A stretch of DNA of 64,000 nucleotides, taken from the NCBI RefSeq assembly GCF_000429025.1, contig NZ_AUBB01000025.1, positions 1 to 64,000 on the forward strand. Reading direction: 5' to 3'. Each line of letters opens with the position of its first letter. Within the stretch, counting starts at the first letter, position 1. The stretch comes from Actinospineispora spinosispora DSM 44797 (GTDB taxonomy: Bacteria; Actinomycetota; Actinomycetes; Mycobacteriales; Pseudonocardiaceae). The translations under genes and the position numbers were made by a program. Of the stretch, positions 16,664 to 25,140 are shown one piece after another. The notes below the pieces were generated by a model that made no database searches, was not told where the DNA came from, and saw nothing but the letters and a program-made list of their open reading frames with translations.

Positions 16664-17991
16664 CGCGCGGCACTCAGGTCCTCGAGCGGTGTGGACACCC
16701 CGTCGCGCACGATGTCGCGCAGCCGGCCCCGGTGGCGCACGAGTTCCACCACCGCGAGCAGGACGTACACACCCGCGAGCACGAAGCTGACGGTGCGGTT
16801 GGTCTCGCCGGGCAGCAGGATCGAGGACAGGAACTGGACGGCGAACAGCACGAACAGCAGCGCCGCGACCTTCCCGTCGAGCCGCAGGCTCACCAGCGTG
16901 CTGACCGCGAACAACGACTGCGCGGCGGTGAGCAGCAGCTCGACGCGTTGCTGACCGTCCAGCGGCAGGCCGTGACCGGACCACGAGGAGAGCGCGAAGA
17001 CCACCGGGATCGTGCCCACCAGCAGCGTCCACTGGTTGACCTTGCTGGACAGCAGCGCGCCGAGTGAGTCGCTCGCCTTCAGCCGCCACGCGTAGAGGCA
17101 CGCGACGATGAGCTCGGGGGACTCGCTCGCCAGCGGCGCGACCCACTGGACCAGGATGAACTGGTCGGCGCCCCACTGGGTGCCGGTCTGAACCAGCCCG
17201 TCCGCGAAGTGCTCCGCGGTGGCCAGGATGACCAGCCCCGCGACGACGAACAGGCCCACCACCGTCGCGCGGCGAGCCGTCCGGGGCTTCTCGCCGGCCC
17301 ACTTAGCGACGCCGCGCAGCTCCGGCTCCTCGGCTGGGGCCTTCGACAGGCGCCAGGCGTAGGCCACGAAGATCGCCACGAGGACGGCGGCGTCGACGAG
17401 GGTGAGCGACGACCGCAACGGCAGCGTGAGCGAGTAGCAGGTGGCGATCGCCAGGAACACCACCTCGACCGACATAGCGCGCTGCAGCCGCACCTCACCG
17501 ACGTGTGTCGAGGCGCTGTCGTCACCGCCCCGGCGCCGGGAGTGCAGCACCGCGAGCGTCGCCACCAGCAGGACCAGCGGCCAGCCGACACCCACGAGTA
17601 CCCGGTTGGCGCCGGTCATGTTGGCCAGCGCGAGCCCGCACGGGCTGGCGCCGGCACCGGCCGCGCACGAGCCGTGCTCGGCGAACACCTGCCCCGCCTG
17701 GAAGCTGAAGACGAAGTCGACGGCGTACTCGGGCAGGACGGCGACCAGGGCGAGCAGGGCGAGCGCGAGGCCGGCGCTGAGGTCGACCTGCGCGGCCTCG
17801 GACGCCCAGGACAGTACGAAAGCCGCGCCGACGATCGCCAGGCCGTAGACGAGTGTGGCCACCGGTGCCGCGAGGTTCGGCGCCGGCAGGCCGAGGTAGG
17901 CCGCCGCCCCCAGGTACAGCCCGGGCACGGCGGCCACGACCGCGACCAGCAGCCGGGGCGGCAGTCCACGCCGCGGAGCCGCCTGGGTCAT
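16660..17991 (-). CDS. sodium/calcium (CaCA-type) cation exchanger
   Basis: 443 aa with about 11 membrane helices. Two alpha-repeats characteristic of CaCA exchangers are visible: LLALVAVLPEYAVDFVFS in the first half and WVAPLASESPELIVACLYAW in the second, each with the conserved acidic residue after Pro. A Cys-containing loop (GSCAAGAGASPCGLALAN) follows the first repeat, and a charged cytoplasmic loop lies between the halves. It likely exports Ca2+ against Na+ or H+. It overlaps both neighbours by four bases. Confidence 0.85.
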   Translation of the reverse strand: MTQAAPRRGLPPRLLVAVVAAVPGLYLGAAAYLGLPAPNLAAPVATLVYGLAIVGAAFVLSWASEAAQVDLSAGLALALLALVAVLPEYAVDFVFSFQAGQVFAEHGSCAAGAGASPCGLALANMTGANRVLVGVGWPLVLLVATLAVLHSRRRGGDDSASTHVGEVRLQRAMSVEVVFLAIATCYSLTLPLRSSLTLVDAAVLVAIFVAYAWRLSKAPAEEPELRGVAKWAGEKPRTARRATVVGLFVVAGLVILATAEHFADGLVQTGTQWGADQFILVQWVAPLASESPELIVACLYAWRLKASDSLGALLSSKVNQWTLLVGTIPVVFALSSWSGHGLPLDGQQRVELLLTAAQSLFAVSTLVSLRLDGKVAALLFVLFAVQFLSSILLPGETNRTVSFVLAGVYVLLAVVELVRHRGRLRDIVRDGVSTPLEDLSAAR

Positions 17992-18626
17992 CTCGTGACC
18001 TTCTCGGCGAGCTTCTTGTCCAGCGCCACCCTGACCAGCGCCGCGGCCAGCGCGGCGAGCTCGTCCGGCTCGACCAGTGCCGCGAGCTTCGCGGGCGAAT
18101 CGGGTAGACCGACCCGTCTCGCCCCGTCGAGGGCCTTGCCGTCCAGCGCGGGCCGCAGCTCGGGCCACACCGCCTGGGCCTCCCTGGCGAAGATGTCCGC
18201 GCCCACCGGGCCGAGCCGGGGGAACCCGGTCAGTAGCTCACGGATGCGACCGGGATCGCCGTCGGCCCGGGAGCGCAGCTCACGCAGGTCACCGGAGTAC
18301 TCGTCGACGAGCTGGTGCGCACCGTCCCCCAGTGCGGTGGCGGTGCTCTCGTCGTAGCGCGTGTAGTGCGCGCGGCCCAGCGCGTCGACCCGGTCCTGCC
18401 ACGTGGCGTCGAGCATGCCCTTCGGCGTTCCCATGCCCGCCCGGGACAGCTCCGCGGCCGCGGCGACCGCGATGTCCGCCTTGATCCGGGTCGACAGCAG
18501 CACGGACAGCACCAGCAGCCGGTAGAGCGGCGCGGGCTCGTCCGTCAGCGTGATGCCCGCCTCGGAGGCGTACGTCCGGCCGGCCTGGTCCAGCAGCGCA
18601 CCGGCGATGTCCTGGCGCGGGCTCAT
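17988..18626 (-). CDS. HhH-GPD / endonuclease III-like protein without Fe-S cluster
   Basis: 212 aa. PLYRLLVLSVLLSTRIKADI resembles the start of the HhH-GPD fold, and LTGFPRLGPVGADIFAREAQ the helix-hairpin-helix. The protein has no cysteine, so the C-terminal 4Fe-4S loop of endonuclease III is absent, and the catalytic Lys of the hairpin (normally in GVGxKTA) is replaced. DNA binding is plausible, but glycosylase or lyase activity is doubtful. Its four-base overlaps with a membrane protein and a cation exchanger are unusual company for a repair-like protein. Confidence 0.75.
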   Translation of the reverse strand: MSPRQDIAGALLDQAGRTYASEAGITLTDEPAPLYRLLVLSVLLSTRIKADIAVAAAAELSRAGMGTPKGMLDATWQDRVDALGRAHYTRYDESTATALGDGAHQLVDEYSGDLRELRSRADGDPGRIRELLTGFPRLGPVGADIFAREAQAVWPELRPALDGKALDGARRVGLPDSPAKLAALVEPDELAALAAALVRVALDKKLAEKVTR

Positions 18627-19150
18627 GCCGCCGACTCACCCCGAGGGACCGATGCCCGCGCCCCGGTGAACACCACCACCGCGCCCGCCGCCGCGACGAC
18701 CGCGCCGAGCAGCGCGCACCAGAACCCGGACCCGGTGAACGTGGTGGCGCTGATCCCCAGCTCCTCGGCACCCGAGCCGGAGATCTCGCGGCTGAGCTCG
18801 CCGTAGGGCATCAGGTAGGCCAGCGCGGTGAGCACGGCGCACACCACGACCACCGCCGAGGCCACCTTCGCGGCGCCCGCGCCCGTTCTGGCCAGCACCA
18901 GCCACAGGCCGACGCCGAGCATGACGACCGAGGTGAGCGGCACCAGCCGCAACAGCGTCAGCGAGCCCGCGTCGGGAAGCTCACCGGCCAGGCTCGGCGC
19001 GGTCAGCGACCCGATGAGCGGTATGGACGCCACCGGCAACAGCAGGTACGCCACCCCGACCAGCACACCTCCGCCCGCCGTCAGGCCGCCACCCAACCGC
19101 CGGTTGGCCGACACGACTCGATCGGCCGTGCTGTGCTCCCGTCCCGTCAT
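18623..19150 (-). CDS. four-helix membrane protein of unknown function
   Basis: 175 aa, first gene of the leftward operon running to 15617. Four hydrophobic helices are visible: GGVLVGVAYLLLPVASIPLI, LVPLTSVVMLGVGLWLVLA, VASAVVVVCAVLTALAYLM and FWCALLGAVVAAAGAVVVFT. Short polar segments join them. No family is recognised. The stop overlaps the next ATG. Confidence 0.75.
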   Translation of the reverse strand: MTGREHSTADRVVSANRRLGGGLTAGGGVLVGVAYLLLPVASIPLIGSLTAPSLAGELPDAGSLTLLRLVPLTSVVMLGVGLWLVLARTGAGAAKVASAVVVVCAVLTALAYLMPYGELSREISGSGAEELGISATTFTGSGFWCALLGAVVAAAGAVVVFTGARASVPRGESAA

Positions 19151-19250
19151 GTAGTGGCTCTACCCCACTGGGCCCCGGCACTAACAATGCCCACCTCGGT
19201 CGCGGATCTCGATAGGCTCGCCATTGCTGCCGGCGAAGAGGAGGCCGCTC

Positions 19251-20147
19251 ATGGACGCGGCTGTGTCGCAGAGGCCGTCGCACAGGTTCGAGCTGACCGA
19301 CGAGCAGATCGCCTCGTTCCACGAGGACGGGTTCGTGATCGTCGACCGGATCGTCGATCCCGGGCTCGCCTCTGCGGCGCTCGCCCGGTTCGAGCCGATG
19401 TTCTCCGGAACCTTCGAGACCGGCCTCTATCCCGACGAGTGGAACTGGCGTCCCGGCCGGGACGACCCGTCGCTGACCCGCCAAATCTGCAACGGCTGGA
19501 AGTCCGACCGGGACGTGGCCGCCGTGGTGCTGCGCGAGGACGTCGGGCAGGCCTGTGCGACGCTCGGCGGCTGGCCGGGGACCAGGCTCAGCCAGGACAA
19601 CGTGCTGTGGAAACCGCCGGGCGGACGACCGCTCGGGTTCCACCAGGACGCGGCCTACGACGACTGGGCGGTGCCGGCGGAGTTCGTCAGCTGCTGGGTC
19701 GCGCTCGACCGCACGACCGCCGGGGGCGGGACCCTGGAGTTCGTCGCCGGGTCCCACCGGTGGCGTAGCTGGGGAATGATCGAGGAGTTCCACGGTCCCG
19801 AGGACCCCGAGCGCGACCTGCGGAAGGCGGCGGAGCTCGAGGGTGTCGAGGTCCGCAAGGTCGCGGTCGAGGTTCCGCCGGGCGGTGGCGCGTTCCATTC
19901 CGGGCGCACCTGGCACGGGTCCGGACGCAACCTGGGATCGGCGCCCCGGCGCACCCTGGTGGCGCACTGCACCACCTCGGAGGCACGGTTCAGCTCGCAC
20001 GAGGTCGGCTACATCTACAGCCGGTACAAGCGCTTCGGCGACGACTCGATGGACGAGACCCACTTCCCGATCACCTGGCGCGAGGACGGCTACCGCTCAC
20101 CGTTCATCCGGCCCTACGTCGACCGGGAGATCGGCTGGGGTGGTTAG
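19251..20147 (+). CDS. phytanoyl-CoA dioxygenase (PhyH) family protein
   Basis: 298 aa from ATG 19251 with GAGGAGG six bases upstream. FHEDGFVIVDRIVD begins the family. The 2-His-1-carboxylate iron site is visible: HQDAAYDDW (His and Asp, near 135) and the distal His in GGAFHSGRTWHGSGRN, followed by Arg for 2-oxoglutarate. It should be an Fe(II)/2-oxoglutarate dioxygenase hydroxylating an unknown substrate. It stands alone, divergent from the membrane operon, and its TAG overlaps the stop of the convergent secreted-protein gene. Confidence 0.87.
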   Translation: MDAAVSQRPSHRFELTDEQIASFHEDGFVIVDRIVDPGLASAALARFEPMFSGTFETGLYPDEWNWRPGRDDPSLTRQICNGWKSDRDVAAVVLREDVGQACATLGGWPGTRLSQDNVLWKPPGGRPLGFHQDAAYDDWAVPAEFVSCWVALDRTTAGGGTLEFVAGSHRWRSWGMIEEFHGPEDPERDLRKAAELEGVEVRKVAVEVPPGGGAFHSGRTWHGSGRNLGSAPRRTLVAHCTTSEARFSSHEVGYIYSRYKRFGDDSMDETHFPITWREDGYRSPFIRPYVDREIGWGG

Positions 20148-20473
20148 AGCCCGCCGAGCACACCTGCCGCGCTCTGCGCCGGGGTGAGGCCTCCCGGGGT
20201 CGCGCCGGACACCGCGGCACCGGGGGATGCGGCGGCCGGGCCGAGCCCGTTGACCGCCTTGCCCGGCGACGTCGATCCCTCGGCCTGTGACGAGCTGGTC
20301 GCGCCGTGGTTGGGGTCGGCCGCGTACGCGGGGTCGCCGGAAGGGGCGACGTAGCCGGAGTCCGACGAGTCGTCGGCGAGCGGCGCGGCGGAGGCGACAC
20401 CCGCACCGGCCAGGGTCAGCGCGACGGCCGCGCCGCCGGCGACGACGAGGGTGAGCACACGGTGCTGCGTCAT
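20144..20473 (-). CDS. small secreted Ser/Gly/Ala-rich protein
   Basis: 109 aa. A signal peptide (VLTLVVAGGAAVALTLAGAG then VASAAPLADD, cleavage after ASA) precedes an 80-residue low-complexity mature chain rich in Ser, Gly, Ala and Pro, with no cysteine. No family is recognised. It ends in four bases of overlap with the convergent dioxygenase gene. Secreted or surface-associated location is likely. Confidence 0.7.
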   Translation of the reverse strand: MTQHRVLTLVVAGGAAVALTLAGAGVASAAPLADDSSDSGYVAPSGDPAYAADPNHGATSSSQAEGSTSPGKAVNGLGPAAASPGAAVSGATPGGLTPAQSAAGVLGGL

Positions 20474-20590
20474 GGATATCGACCATCCTTTGTGAATCGG
20501 GGAGCGATGGTCTCGCTATTCTAGCTGCTCACGGCCTCTAAATATTGACTGATCTAGTGAAGTATTCAGCCCGCCGGTATCTTGGCGCCG

Positions 20591-21724
20591 GTGAGAACAG
20601 CCCTCCGTCTCCTCCTCGCCTCGACCACGGCACTCGCGTTGTCCGCACTCGCCGCCTGCGCGGGCGGAGGCGGCGACGCCGCGCCAACGACCGGGCCGGT
20701 CTACTTCGGGGTGTCCGGCCCGGTCACCGGCCCGAGCGCGGAGTACGGGCGGCTGTGGAAACAGGGGTTCGACCTGGCCATCGCCAAGATCAACGCAGCC
20801 GGCGGGGTCCAGGGGCGCCCGATCGCGCTCAAGTGGGAGGACTCGCAGTCCGACCCGAAGCAGACCGTGCCGATCGCACAGAAGTTCGTCGACGACCCGT
20901 CGGTCATCGCCGAGCTCGGTGACTTCTCCTCACCCGCGTCGATGGCGGCCTCCGCCGTCTACCAGGATGCCGGGCTCGTCCAGTTCGGCTTCACCAACTC
21001 CCACCCGGACTTCACCAAGGGCGGTGACCACCTGTGGTCCACGTCCCTGACCGACCGGACGCTGCAGAACGCGAACGCCGAGTTCGTCGCGAAGAGCGCG
21101 AAGCGGATCGCGGTGCTCTACCAGCAGACCGACTGGGGCAAGTCGGCCTTCGACGTGTTCTCCGCATCGGCCGCGCGCCTCGGTGTCACCATCGGCTACA
21201 GCTCGGCGTTCCTGCCCGACTCGACCGACTTCCGGCCCATCCTGATCAACGCACGCGACTCGCATCCCGAGGCGGTCGTGCACCTCGGCTACGGGCCGGA
21301 CGGCGCCCTGATGGTCAAGCAGCTGCGCGACGTCGGGTTCACCGGGCAGTTCTTCGGCGGGCAGAACACGCCCGAGTTCCTCACCCTCGCCGGCCCGGCC
21401 GCCGAGGGCGACATCATCACCGGCGCGTTCACCGCCGACGACCCCCGGCCCGAGGTCGTCGCGTTCGTGACAGCGTTCCAGAACGCCTACCACGAGGTCC
21501 CCGGCGACTTCACCGTCTACGCCTACGACGCGCTCACCACCGTGGCGACCGCGGCGGCCCACGGCGGCCCGACCCGGGACGGCGTGCAACGCGGGCTGCT
21601 GGAGACGAAGGACTTCCCGTCCATCCAGTTCGGCACCTTCGCGTTCGACGCCGAGCGCCGTCCGGCCGACCCGAAGGTGCGCGAGCTGGTCGTCACCGAC
21701 GGCAAGTTCGTGCTGAAGCACTAG
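20591..21724 (+). CDS. livK: branched-chain amino-acid-type ABC transporter, substrate-binding lipoprotein
   Basis: 377 aa from GTG 20591; a TTG at 20582 is also possible. A lipoprotein signal ends LSALAACAGG, with the lipidated Cys at 23. The type 1 periplasmic fold follows: VYFGVSGPVTGPSAEYGRLW, then INAAGGVQGRPIALKWEDSQ and LYQQTDWGKSAFDVF. It should capture amino acids or related small acids for the LivHM-LivG-LivF transporter encoded immediately downstream, whose first start codon overlaps this stop by one base. Specificity cannot be read from sequence. Confidence 0.9.
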   Translation: MRTALRLLLASTTALALSALAACAGGGGDAAPTTGPVYFGVSGPVTGPSAEYGRLWKQGFDLAIAKINAAGGVQGRPIALKWEDSQSDPKQTVPIAQKFVDDPSVIAELGDFSSPASMAASAVYQDAGLVQFGFTNSHPDFTKGGDHLWSTSLTDRTLQNANAEFVAKSAKRIAVLYQQTDWGKSAFDVFSASAARLGVTIGYSSAFLPDSTDFRPILINARDSHPEAVVHLGYGPDGALMVKQLRDVGFTGQFFGGQNTPEFLTLAGPAAEGDIITGAFTADDPRPEVVAFVTAFQNAYHEVPGDFTVYAYDALTTVATAAAHGGPTRDGVQRGLLETKDFPSIQFGTFAFDAERRPADPKVRELVVTDGKFVLKH

Positions 21725-23544
21725 TGGCCGACACTCTGCTGGCGGGCTTGATCCACGGCAACGCGTACGCGCTGGTCGCCGTCGGGTTCTCGCTCGTCTT
21801 CGGGGTCAGCCGCGTCGCCAACTTCGCGCACGGCTCGGTGTTCGCCATCGGGTCGATGGCCGGCTGGTGGTTCCTCGCCGACTGCGGCTGGCCGCTGTGG
21901 GCGGCGGTCGCCGGGGTGCTCGTCGTGACCGGGCTGCTGGGCCTGCTGATCAACGTGCTGGCGGTCCGGCCGCTGTCGAAGGCCCCGCCGATCGCGGCGC
22001 TGCTGGCCACCGTCGCGGTCTCGCTCATCCTGGACAACCTGGCGCAGCTGGTCTTCGGACCGAGGGTGCGGCCGTTTCCCGCCGCGCTGCCGACCAACGA
22101 TCTGCACCTGGGCGGCCTGCGGTTCGGCACCTCCGACGTGGTGATGCTCGCGATCACCCTCGTCGTGATGACCGCGCTGGCGGCCTACCTGAGGTACGGG
22201 CGGTCCGGCCGGGCGATCCGGGCGGTCGCGCAGGACTCGGACGCGGCGCTGCAGATGGGCATCCCGGTGCCGCGCATCCAGCATCTGGCGTTCGTCGTCG
22301 CGTCCGCGCTCGGCGGGCTGGCCGGTGTGTTCGTCGGTATGTACACCTCGAACGTCTCCCCCACCTCCGGCGCGGCGGCCGGGCTGACCGCGTTCGTGGC
22401 CGCCACCCTGGGCGGGCTCGGCTCGATGGTCGGCGCGGTGCTCGGCGGTGTCCTGCTGGGTGTCGTCGAGGCGTTCGGGATCTCCTGGTGGGGCGACGGG
22501 GTGCGGGACCTGCTCACGTTCGGGGTGCTGATCGTGGTGCTGGTCCTGCGTCCCGGCGGCCTGCTCGGAAAACTCCCGACGATCCCGGCCGAGCCGATGA
22601 CCGGCACGTTCCTCTCCGCCGGACGGGAGATCCGGCTGCGCTGGTGGCAGGGCGGCCTGCTGCTGGTGCTGGCCGCGGTCGCGGTGCCGCTGCTCGCGGA
22701 TCGCTACACGGTGACCGTCGCGTCCGGGGTGGCGGTCTACGCGATCATCGCCGCGTCCATGACGCTGGTGTCCGGCGCGGCGGGACAGATCACCATCGGG
22801 CAGGCCGGTCCGATCGCGATCGGCGCGTACACCTCGGCGGTCCTGACCGTGGTGACCGGCTGGCCGTTCTGGCCCGCGCTGCTGGCCGCCGGGGTGCTCG
22901 CGGCAGTCGTCTCGACGGTGCTCACCGCGCCCGTGTGGCGGCTGCGCGGACACTACGTCGCGATCGCGACGCTCGGGACCGGGGCAGTCACCGTCGCGGT
23001 GATCCGCAACTGGGAGTCGCTGACCCGGGGCGCCTACGGAATCCGGGGCATTCCGGCGCCGACCCTGTTCGGTGCGAAGCTCCACTCCGCCGTCGAGTTC
23101 TACCTGCTGGCGCTGGCGCTGCTGCTGGTGACGCTCGTCGTGATCACCCGGATCCGGGCGTCGCACCTGGGTACGGTGCTGGCCGCGGTCGGCGCCGACG
23201 AGGTCGCCGCGCGTGCGTCCGGGGTGCGGGTGCGGGACTACAAGGCGCTCGCGTACGCGGTGTCCGCGTTCTTCGCCGGGATCGGCGGTTCACTCCTGGC
23301 ACACCAGTACACCTACATCGACCCGAGCATCTTCACCCTGACCATGTCGCTGCTCGCGTTGACGATCATCGTGCTCGGCGGGCTGTCCTCGCCGGTCGGC
23401 GCGGTGCTGGGTTCCGTGGTGCTCGTCGGGCTGCCCGAGCTGCTGCGGATCACCCCGGACGTGCGCATCTTCGGCTACGGGCTGGTGCTGCTGCTGGTCA
23501 TCCGGTTCCGGCCACAGGGCCTGTGGGTCAGGAGCGGGACGTGA
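21724..23544 (+). CDS. fused LivH-LivM permease of the branched-chain ABC transporter
   Basis: 606 aa in one frame. Residues 1-~285 are a LivH-type permease (YALVAVGFSLVFGVSRVANF, AHGSVFAIGSMAG, ending VLRPGGLLGK). A short linker then leads into a LivM-type permease (SMTLVSGAAGQITIGQAG, then LRGHYVAIATLGTGAV). The two are separate proteins in most bacteria. The reading frame through the junction (~22560-22630) is open without a stop. About 17-18 membrane helices are expected. It overlaps LivG by four bases. Confidence 0.9.
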   Translation: MADTLLAGLIHGNAYALVAVGFSLVFGVSRVANFAHGSVFAIGSMAGWWFLADCGWPLWAAVAGVLVVTGLLGLLINVLAVRPLSKAPPIAALLATVAVSLILDNLAQLVFGPRVRPFPAALPTNDLHLGGLRFGTSDVVMLAITLVVMTALAAYLRYGRSGRAIRAVAQDSDAALQMGIPVPRIQHLAFVVASALGGLAGVFVGMYTSNVSPTSGAAAGLTAFVAATLGGLGSMVGAVLGGVLLGVVEAFGISWWGDGVRDLLTFGVLIVVLVLRPGGLLGKLPTIPAEPMTGTFLSAGREIRLRWWQGGLLLVLAAVAVPLLADRYTVTVASGVAVYAIIAASMTLVSGAAGQITIGQAGPIAIGAYTSAVLTVVTGWPFWPALLAAGVLAAVVSTVLTAPVWRLRGHYVAIATLGTGAVTVAVIRNWESLTRGAYGIRGIPAPTLFGAKLHSAVEFYLLALALLLVTLVVITRIRASHLGTVLAAVGADEVAARASGVRVRDYKALAYAVSAFFAGIGGSLLAHQYTYIDPSIFTLTMSLLALTIIVLGGLSSPVGAVLGSVVLVGLPELLRITPDVRIFGYGLVLLLVIRFRPQGLWVRSGT

Positions 23545-24374
23545 CCGTGCTGAACGTGAGCGACCTGCGATGCACCTTCGACGGGGTGACCGCCGTCGAC
23601 CGTCTGTCGTTCGCCGTCGAGCCGGGCGAGGTCGTGTCGCTCATCGGCCCGAACGGCTCGGGCAAGACCACGACGCTGAACCTGATCTCCGGGCTGCTGC
23701 GCGCGGACTCCGGCACGATCTCGCTCGACGGCAGGCGGATCGAGCGCGCGTCGGTCGAGCAGATCGCCGAGGCCGGGCTGAGCCGCACCTTCCAGAACGG
23801 CCGGGTGTTCGCCGGTCTCACCGTGACGGACAACGTGGCGGTCGGCCTGCACTCCACACTCACCGCCGCGCGACCGTTGCGGAGCTGGTCAGGGGCCCCG
23901 GTGCTGCGTTGGGTGCCGTTGCTGGCGGAGCTGGCGCTGGCTCTGGCGCCCACTCCCTCGGTGCGCCGGGAACGGGCCCGGGTGAACGCACAGGCCGACG
24001 AACAGCTGCGGCGATTCGGCGAGCGGCTCGTACCGCGCCGGGACGAGCCGGCGGACACGCTGTCGTACGCGAACCGCCGGCGCACCGAGATCGCCAGGGC
24101 ACTCGTCGCCGCCCCTCGGCTGCTGCTGCTCGACGAACCGACCGCCGGCATGAACCGGACCGAGACGAACGAGGTCGCCGAGCAGCTGGCCGAGGTGAAG
24201 GCGGCCGGTCAGACGATCCTGCTGGTGGAGCACAAGCTGGACCTGGTGACGGCGCTGTCCGACCGTGTCCTGGTGCTGGACGAGGGCAGACTCATCGCCT
24301 CGGGCCCACCCGAGGAGGTACGGCGTGACCCGGCGGTCATCGAGGCCTATCTCGGCAGGCGGCGGTCCCGGTGA
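23541..24374 (+). CDS. livG: branched-chain ABC transporter ATPase LivG
   Basis: 277 aa. Walker A is GPNGSGKTT, the Q-loop is in RTFQNGRVF, Walker B is LLLLDEPTAGM, and the switch His is in VEHKLDLV. The ABC signature is LSYANRRRTEIARAL, degenerate as in many LivG proteins. A stretch with a basic patch (~residues 108-160) makes it slightly longer than typical. GTG start overlaps the permease stop; its own stop overlaps livF. Confidence 0.92.
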   Translation: MTVLNVSDLRCTFDGVTAVDRLSFAVEPGEVVSLIGPNGSGKTTTLNLISGLLRADSGTISLDGRRIERASVEQIAEAGLSRTFQNGRVFAGLTVTDNVAVGLHSTLTAARPLRSWSGAPVLRWVPLLAELALALAPTPSVRRERARVNAQADEQLRRFGERLVPRRDEPADTLSYANRRRTEIARALVAAPRLLLLDEPTAGMNRTETNEVAEQLAEVKAAGQTILLVEHKLDLVTALSDRVLVLDEGRLIASGPPEEVRRDPAVIEAYLGRRRSR

Positions 24375-25102
24375 CCGCCGAGCCGCTGCTCGCGCTGGAC
24401 CGCGTCGACGTCTCCTACGGTGCGGCCACCGCGTTGGAGCAGGTCAGCCTGCGGGTGGGGCCGGGTGAGATCGTGTCGCTGCTCGGCGGCAACGCGTCCG
24501 GCAAGTCCACCACGATGCGGACGGTCCTCGGCCTGGTCCACCCGCGCGCGGGCACCGTGTCGTTCCACGGCGCGGACGTCACCGCATGGCCGACCCCGCG
24601 CCGCATCCGGGCCGGCCTGGCGTCGGTCCCCGAGGCGCGGCGAGTGTTCGGCGAGCTGACGGTCAGGGAGAACCTCCTGGCGGGCGCCTACACCCGGCGC
24701 GGCCGCTCGGAGATCGCCGAGGACCTGGACCGGATGTTCACCCGGTTCCCCCGGCTCGCCCGGCGCCGAGGGCAGGCGGCGGGAACGCTGTCCGGCGGCG
24801 AACAGCAGATGCTGGCGTTCGCCAGGGCGCTGATGAGCCGCCCCACGCTGATCTGCATGGACGAGCCGACGATGGGCCTGTCCCCGCTGCTGGTCGACCA
24901 GGTCCTGGACGAGATCGTGCGGCTGAACGCCTCCGGTGTGGCGGTGCTGCTGGTGGAGCAGCAGGCCGAGCTGGCGCTGTCGATCGCCCACCGGGGCTAC
25001 GTGCTGTCCACCGGTCGAATAGTCCTGTCCGGCTCAGCCGCGGATCTCCTGGGCAACCCGGCCGTCCAGGAGGCCTACCTGGGCTCTAGTACCCGTGAGT
25101 GA
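24371..25102 (+). CDS. livF: branched-chain ABC transporter ATPase LivF
   Basis: 243 aa. Walker A is GGNASGKST (Asn-Ala variant), the signature LSGGEQQMLAFARAL, and Walker B LICMDEPTMGLSP, typical LivF. It is the last gene of the rightward transporter operon. Its final codons and TGA lie inside the left arm of the palindrome at 25090-25139, so the gene end and the hairpin are one sequence. Confidence 0.92.
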   Translation: MTAEPLLALDRVDVSYGAATALEQVSLRVGPGEIVSLLGGNASGKSTTMRTVLGLVHPRAGTVSFHGADVTAWPTPRRIRAGLASVPEARRVFGELTVRENLLAGAYTRRGRSEIAEDLDRMFTRFPRLARRRGQAAGTLSGGEQQMLAFARALMSRPTLICMDEPTMGLSPLLVDQVLDEIVRLNASGVAVLLVEQQAELALSIAHRGYVLSTGRIVLSGSAADLLGNPAVQEAYLGSSTRE

Positions 25103-25139
25103 TGTGGGCTGCCCTGGCAGCCCACATCACTCACGGGTA
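25090..25139. repeat. stop-codon-spanning palindrome between convergent operons
   Basis: A perfect 24-bp inverted repeat (25090-25113 and 25116-25139) with a two-base centre. The arms contain CCCGTGAGTGATG and its complement and share the CGTGAGTG end motif with other palindromes in the window. It supplies the livF stop codon and ends two bases before the stop of the convergent LLM gene. It probably acts as a bidirectional terminator. Confidence 0.85.
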
Positions 25140-25140
25140 T

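Noticed and set aside
21867..24374. An open frame of over 800 codons across livHM and livG in another frame
   Set aside because: Only its last ~277 codons are a real protein (LivG, from GTG 23541); the rest is an Arg/Gly-rich shadow of the permease.
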